DNA from: Henriciella sp045287255
GTDB lineage: Bacteria > Pseudomonadota > Alphaproteobacteria > Caulobacterales > Hyphomonadaceae
Assembly: GCF_045287255.1 (NCBI RefSeq)
Contig: NZ_CP137142.1
Coordinates: forward strand, 1,302,001-1,366,000
Length of the DNA: 64,000 bases
Direction of reading: 5' to 3'
This document shows, one piece after another, positions 60,473 to 64,000 of the stretch. The notes beneath the pieces are model-generated. The model was not told the DNA's origin and ran no database searches. It worked only from the letters and a program-made list of their open reading frames with translations. Numbering within the stretch: position 1 is the stretch's first letter; every line of letters begins with the position of its first letter. Position numbers and translations under genes: made by a program.

Positions 60473-62670
60473 GAGAGAGCCTCCGCGGGGGCATTGTCAG
60501 CTATGGGGGATGTGGTTGTGCCGGCACTCCAGGCCGGCAAGGTGATGCGCACGGTCGCGCCATGGTCGCCATCCAGGCGCTCCATTAATTGGATTGAACC
60601 GCCATGATCCATGATGATCCGGTTCACAATGGCCAGACCCAAACCTGTGCCGCCTTCGCGCATAGTGACGTAAGGTTCAAGCAGACTGTCGCGGGCATCG
60701 GGTGGGAAACCGGGACCATTATCATTGATCACGACCTCAATCTGATCATGATCAATCAAGCGGGACTGCACGAGAATTTCACCGACGGTTTCGGTTTCCG
60801 GGCCGCGTGAGTTAATTGCCTCGGCGGCATTCTTAACGAGATTACCGAACGCTTGTGACAGCAAGCGCTCGTCGCCGAGGAGTTTCTGGGCCTGCTCATC
60901 ACTGTCCAGCCGGATCTGAATATCGGGCGTCACGACTTGCTGCGCGAAAATCACTTCGTTGAGCAAGGCTGTCAGGTCACAAAGATTTGGAGAGGGCTTC
61001 GGCATCCGGGCAAAGTCAGAGAATTCCTGGACCATACGGCCAATATCACTGACCTGGCGCAAGATTGTGTTCACGCAGCGCTCAAATACGCCACTATCAT
61101 CTTCGATCTTGTCTGAGTAACGCCGCTTCAGGCGTTCCGCGGAGAGTTGAATCGGCGTGAGAGGATTGCGGATTTCATGGGCGACACGGCGCGCAACATC
61201 ACGCCAGGCAAGCTGGCGCTGGGCCGTTACGAGGCGAGTGGCATCGTCGAGGGTGATGATACGGCCACCTGACCCATCCGGCCCAACTTTCAGGCGGACA
61301 TGGCGGGTTTCGCCTTCAACATTCAGGTTCACAGAGAGGTCTGCAACACTCGCCTGCCCAAGGTCATCGCTGAACACTTCAGCAATTTCTGGTGCTAGGC
61401 TGGAGAGATCATCGCCCTCTTCCACGCGGCGACCGAGCAAAGCTTCCGCAGAGGGGTTGGCAAGCGTCACGCGGCCAGCTTGGTCCAAGCGTATCACACC
61501 AGAACTCATCTCTGCGAGCAGAGTCTCGACAAAGATACGGCGGACATCGGCGTCTTCGCGTGCCTGGACGAGATCGCTTCGGCGTTGATCCAGGGTCTGG
61601 GTCATGATGTTGAACGAGTGGGAGAGGTCTTCCACTTCATCGCCCGTTTCCGGTAAATTCACGGTCACGCCACCCTTGCCTCTTGCGACTTCACCGGCAG
61701 CGGTGGCAAGGCGCGTGATCGGGTCAGAGATGCGTTCAGCGGCACTTTGCGCGAGGCGCACAGATAAGAGCAGGACCAGAGCGACGATTTGCAAATAGGC
61801 CCATACGAACAAGGTCTTGGTTTGCGAACTGCGTTCTTCAGCGAGCCGGTAATCGGTCAGGTTAGCCTGCGCGCGCTCAAGACGCAGCGCCATATCAGTA
61901 TCAAAGGGTTTGACCAGGTAGAGATAGGCCCCGTCTATATTCGCCAGACGTTTCAGGGAGGTGGCGACCCCCTGCCCCTGATAACTGGTGACGACGACAT
62001 CATCATTTTGCGCGTCAACGAGTGCGCGCGGGCTGGGCTGCGGGAAGGCAGCACTGGGGCCGAGATTTGTTCCGGTCGCCAGCACTTGCCCTGTGTCATC
62101 AACGACGAAAGCTCCGGCCATATTCCGCAGGTAACCCTGAATGCCGAGATATTCTTCAAATCGCACCTTATCGCTGGTCAGCCCAACTGCAGCATTGTTG
62201 ATGTCAATCGCGACATTGCGTGTGTCTTCCTCAAAGACTTCCTCGGACTCAACGAGGCTTTCACGCGCCACAGTCGCGGTTTCTTCAACCAGGGTAAAGA
62301 CACGCTCACCAAACCAGGTATCGATCCCGCGCGAGATGCTTGCCCAGAGGAAGATACTGACGACCAGCGCTGGAATCATCGCTGACATGGCAAAAAGCAG
62401 CATAAAGCGCCGGGCAAGGCGGCCACCCTTGTCGCGGCCACGACTGCGCACGGCAAGGTAGCGGGACACAACGGCCCATGCCATCCCCGCAAGTAGCATA
62501 GTGTTAAGCGCAAGAAGCACACGCAAGAGCTGTGGAATTTCATCCGTCGGGTTTGAGCGCGCCAAGGCAATAAACGTCACGGCCGCACTGATAGCTGCAG
62601 CCAGAACGAAGACACCCTGAAAGACCACACTTGGCCTTCCGGACAGTTTATGTGCGGGAGACTGACTCAC
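60469..62670 (-). CDS. ntrY: Sensor histidine kinase NtrY
   Basis: From the chosen GTG at 62670 the product is 733 aa. It has several N-terminal membrane segments and a periplasmic region. HAMP (SDPITRLATAAGEVARGKG), PAS (MSSGVIRLDQAGRVTLANPS), HisKA with WRDVARRVAHEIRNPLTPIQ, and HATPase (FGNLVKNAAEAI, GPGFPPDARDSLLEPYVTMR, GGTGLGLAIV) domains follow. It senses nitrogen or redox state and phosphorylates NtrX. An in-frame TTG at 62742, right after the ntrC stop, would add a Cys-rich 24-residue leader that does not look like kinase sequence, hence the GTG choice. Confidence 0.92.
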   Translation of the reverse strand: MSQSPAHKLSGRPSVVFQGVFVLAAAISAAVTFIALARSNPTDEIPQLLRVLLALNTMLLAGMAWAVVSRYLAVRSRGRDKGGRLARRFMLLFAMSAMIPALVVSIFLWASISRGIDTWFGERVFTLVEETATVARESLVESEEVFEEDTRNVAIDINNAAVGLTSDKVRFEEYLGIQGYLRNMAGAFVVDDTGQVLATGTNLGPSAAFPQPSPRALVDAQNDDVVVTSYQGQGVATSLKRLANIDGAYLYLVKPFDTDMALRLERAQANLTDYRLAEERSSQTKTLFVWAYLQIVALVLLLSVRLAQSAAERISDPITRLATAAGEVARGKGGVTVNLPETGDEVEDLSHSFNIMTQTLDQRRSDLVQAREDADVRRIFVETLLAEMSSGVIRLDQAGRVTLANPSAEALLGRRVEEGDDLSSLAPEIAEVFSDDLGQASVADLSVNLNVEGETRHVRLKVGPDGSGGRIITLDDATRLVTAQRQLAWRDVARRVAHEIRNPLTPIQLSAERLKRRYSDKIEDDSGVFERCVNTILRQVSDIGRMVQEFSDFARMPKPSPNLCDLTALLNEVIFAQQVVTPDIQIRLDSDEQAQKLLGDERLLSQAFGNLVKNAAEAINSRGPETETVGEILVQSRLIDHDQIEVVINDNGPGFPPDARDSLLEPYVTMREGGTGLGLAIVNRIIMDHGGSIQLMERLDGDHGATVRITLPAWSAGTTTSPIADNAPAEALS

Positions 62671-62742
62671 ACGACCTCTACACAGACATGTCGCACATTC
62701 GCAACACTGCGACTTTAAAGCAACACAATGCCGTTTCGTCAA

Positions 62743-64000
62743 TCAGGTATCTGCAAGTCCCAAGGCACGCATGCGGGCTCTAAGCGTATTGCGATTAAGC
62801 CCGAGCAAGGCTGCAGTCTTGAGCTTATTGCCCGATGTGATGGTCAGCGCGAGCTTGATCAGCGGGCGTTCGACCTGCTCCAGAACCTTTTGGTAGATAC
62901 GTTCATCGGAAGCATCGCCTTTAAGGAGATCGGCCATGACATGCCGATTGAGCAGGGTTTCGATCTCATGCTCAAGAGAGGCTTGGGCTGTGAGGTCTTT
63001 GAGGCTTTCGGCTCGTAACTCGCGCTCAACATCGCGTTGCGAAATGACAGGATCACTGCTGAGAGCGGCAAGACGGAAGATCAGGTTTTCCAGCTCACGA
63101 ACATTGCCCGGCCAATCATAAGCAAGCAGCAGGTCCATCGCGCTAGGTTCAACTTCCTTGCGTGCGAGACCGCGCTGTTCTGCACGAACAAGGAAGGCTT
63201 GAACCAGTTCAGGGATATCCTCCTTGCGTGCGCGCAAAGGCGGCAGATCGATGCGGACAACATTGATGCGATAATAGAGGTCCTCCCGGAACGCGCCCTC
63301 ATCGACAAGGCGGGACAGTGGTTTGCGGGTTGAAGCGATGATGCGTGCCCCACCCTCTTCCCGCAGGAGTTTCACAAGCTGGGTTTGCGCATCCAATGGC
63401 AGGTCGCCAATTTCATCGAGATAAAGCGTGCTGGTCTCGCTATGGGCGAGGCCTTCGGTGCCAGATTTCCCAAACAGCTGTGTGCTGACGTCCTCCGGCG
63501 TCATGGTTGCAAGATCAATCGCGTGGAAATCGCCAGTTCGCTCTGTACTGAGATCATGCAGAGCGCGTGCAGCCAACTCTTTGCCTGTCCCGGATTCGCC
63601 CTCGATCAGCACCGTCAGATCCGTATTCATTACCCGGCTGATAACACGATAGACATCCTGCATGAGGGCTGAGCGTCCAACGAGTGGTAGCGGATTGGGC
63701 GCAGTTTGGGACAAACGCGGCTTCGGCGAAGTTGTCCCTTTACCCGATTTCAAAGCGCGAGCGACGGTTTCAGAAAGCTGATCAATATCGAATGGCTTTG
63801 GCAGATAATCGAAGGCGCCATGTTCAGCAGCGGAGGCAGCCGTCAGAATGGTATTCTGGCCACTCATTACGATGATGGGCAGATCCGGACGCGCCAGACG
63901 GAAGGATGGCAGAAGGTCAAAAATCGGCGTGTCGGTCAGGTAAACATCTGTGACGATAATATCACCTTCACCGTTGCGCACCCAGCGCTCCAAAGCCTCT
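62743..64000 (-). CDS. ntrC: NtrC nitrogen response regulator, partial at right edge (lacking GAFTGA)
   Basis: The coding frame is open to the window end, so the first part of the receiver domain lies outside. Visible are the receiver remainder with IIVMSGQNTILTAA and YLPKPF, the AAA+ domain with IEGESGTGKELAA, STLYLDEIGDLP and WPGNVRELENLI, and a C-terminal Fis-type HTH (LKTAALLGLNRNTLRARMRA). The GAFTGA loop is absent: after QLFG the sequence is KSGTEGLAHSETS. Similar loss is known for NtrC of Rhodobacter, which works with the housekeeping sigma factor. ntrY follows directly. Confidence 0.93.
   Translation of the reverse strand, partial: EALERWVRNGEGDIIVTDVYLTDTPIFDLLPSFRLARPDLPIIVMSGQNTILTAASAAEHGAFDYLPKPFDIDQLSETVARALKSGKGTTSPKPRLSQTAPNPLPLVGRSALMQDVYRVISRVMNTDLTVLIEGESGTGKELAARALHDLSTERTGDFHAIDLATMTPEDVSTQLFGKSGTEGLAHSETSTLYLDEIGDLPLDAQTQLVKLLREEGGARIIASTRKPLSRLVDEGAFREDLYYRINVVRIDLPPLRARKEDIPELVQAFLVRAEQRGLARKEVEPSAMDLLLAYDWPGNVRELENLIFRLAALSSDPVISQRDVERELRAESLKDLTAQASLEHEIETLLNRHVMADLLKGDASDERIYQKVLEQVERPLIKLALTITSGNKLKTAALLGLNRNTLRARMRALGLADT

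Noticed and set aside
62671..62742. Upstream TTG start of ntrY with a Cys-rich leader
   Set aside because: The leader has six cysteines and no kinase-like features; GTG 62670 is more plausible, although not proven.

Overview
The window is an ordinary, gene-dense stretch of an alphaproteobacterial chromosome. By eye the base composition is moderate, in the mid-50s percent GC. The lineage shows in NDUFA12, DUF2155, an MlaD protein, an ntrC-ntrY-ntrX-trkA-trkH-hfq-hflX block, scpAB-tatABC behind nagZ, and accB/accC beside aat. The genus cannot be named from the sequence alone. A Hyphomonadaceae- or Parvularculaceae-like marine bacterium is my best guess. I saw no rRNA, tRNA, CRISPR array, transposase or prophage.

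Layout. 0-3.8 kb: end of a CaiB-type CoA-transferase, a histidine phosphatase, a DUF374 acyltransferase, a flavin reductase, a 560-bp AT-rich regulatory gap, a small unknown gene and gph. 3.9-8.9 kb: glmU-rpiA-gor, erpA and a dNTPase. 9-14 kb: a SPOR protein, nagZ, scpA, scpB and tatABC. 14-17.7 kb (reverse): twin secreted pentapeptide-repeat proteins and a degenerate class II ribonucleotide reductase relative. 17.8-25.3 kb: NDUFA12-mlaD-DUF2155 converging on aat-accC-accB-aroQ, then thiS-thiG, a DsbA-like protein and an M48 protease. 25.4-29 kb: an fbpABC-type iron importer behind a Fur-like box. 29-33 kb: thiO, an acyl-CoA dehydrogenase, and a methionine gamma-lyase divergent from an Lrp-type regulator. 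33.3-37 kb: a three-gene TelA-like/DUF6384/coiled-coil cluster. 37-42.4 kb: rnd, a HerA-like ATPase, aspS and a small membrane protein. 42.4-43.3 kb: about 900 bp with no gene but many inverted repeats. 43.3-46.1 kb: serS-surE-pcm. 46.1-52.2 kb: a Kazal-domain lipoprotein, an SDR, a VOC protein, a CNT nucleoside transporter with a TonB receptor, and a GST. 52.2-64 kb: guaB with a structured leader, mazG, then (reverse) ntrC-ntrY-ntrX-trkA-trkH-hfq-hflX, with ntrC cut by the right edge.

How the genes work together. Most are housekeeping: cell wall precursor and recycling (glmU, nagZ), chromosome condensation (scpAB), protein export (tatABC), fatty-acid initiation (accBC), thiamine thiazole synthesis (thiS, thiG, thiO), nucleotide control (dgt, guaB, mazG), and nitrogen/redox and potassium signalling (ntrC, ntrYX, trkAH). 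The genome is very compact. Six convergent pairs share their stop codons in a 4-base CTAA/CTAG overlap, and many operon neighbours overlap by 1-11 bases.

The most unusual items are: (1) a 741-aa NrdJ-derived protein that keeps the C-terminal TSCPD and zinc-ribbon region but has no recognisable catalytic core; (2) a TelA-like/DUF6384/coiled-coil cluster of unknown function; (3) three tandem 8-residue units inserted in frame into the essential serS; (4) NtrC and NtrX both lacking the GAFTGA sigma-54 loop; (5) a guaB leader whose ribosome-binding site can pair into a hairpin; and (6) the structured non-coding gap before serS.
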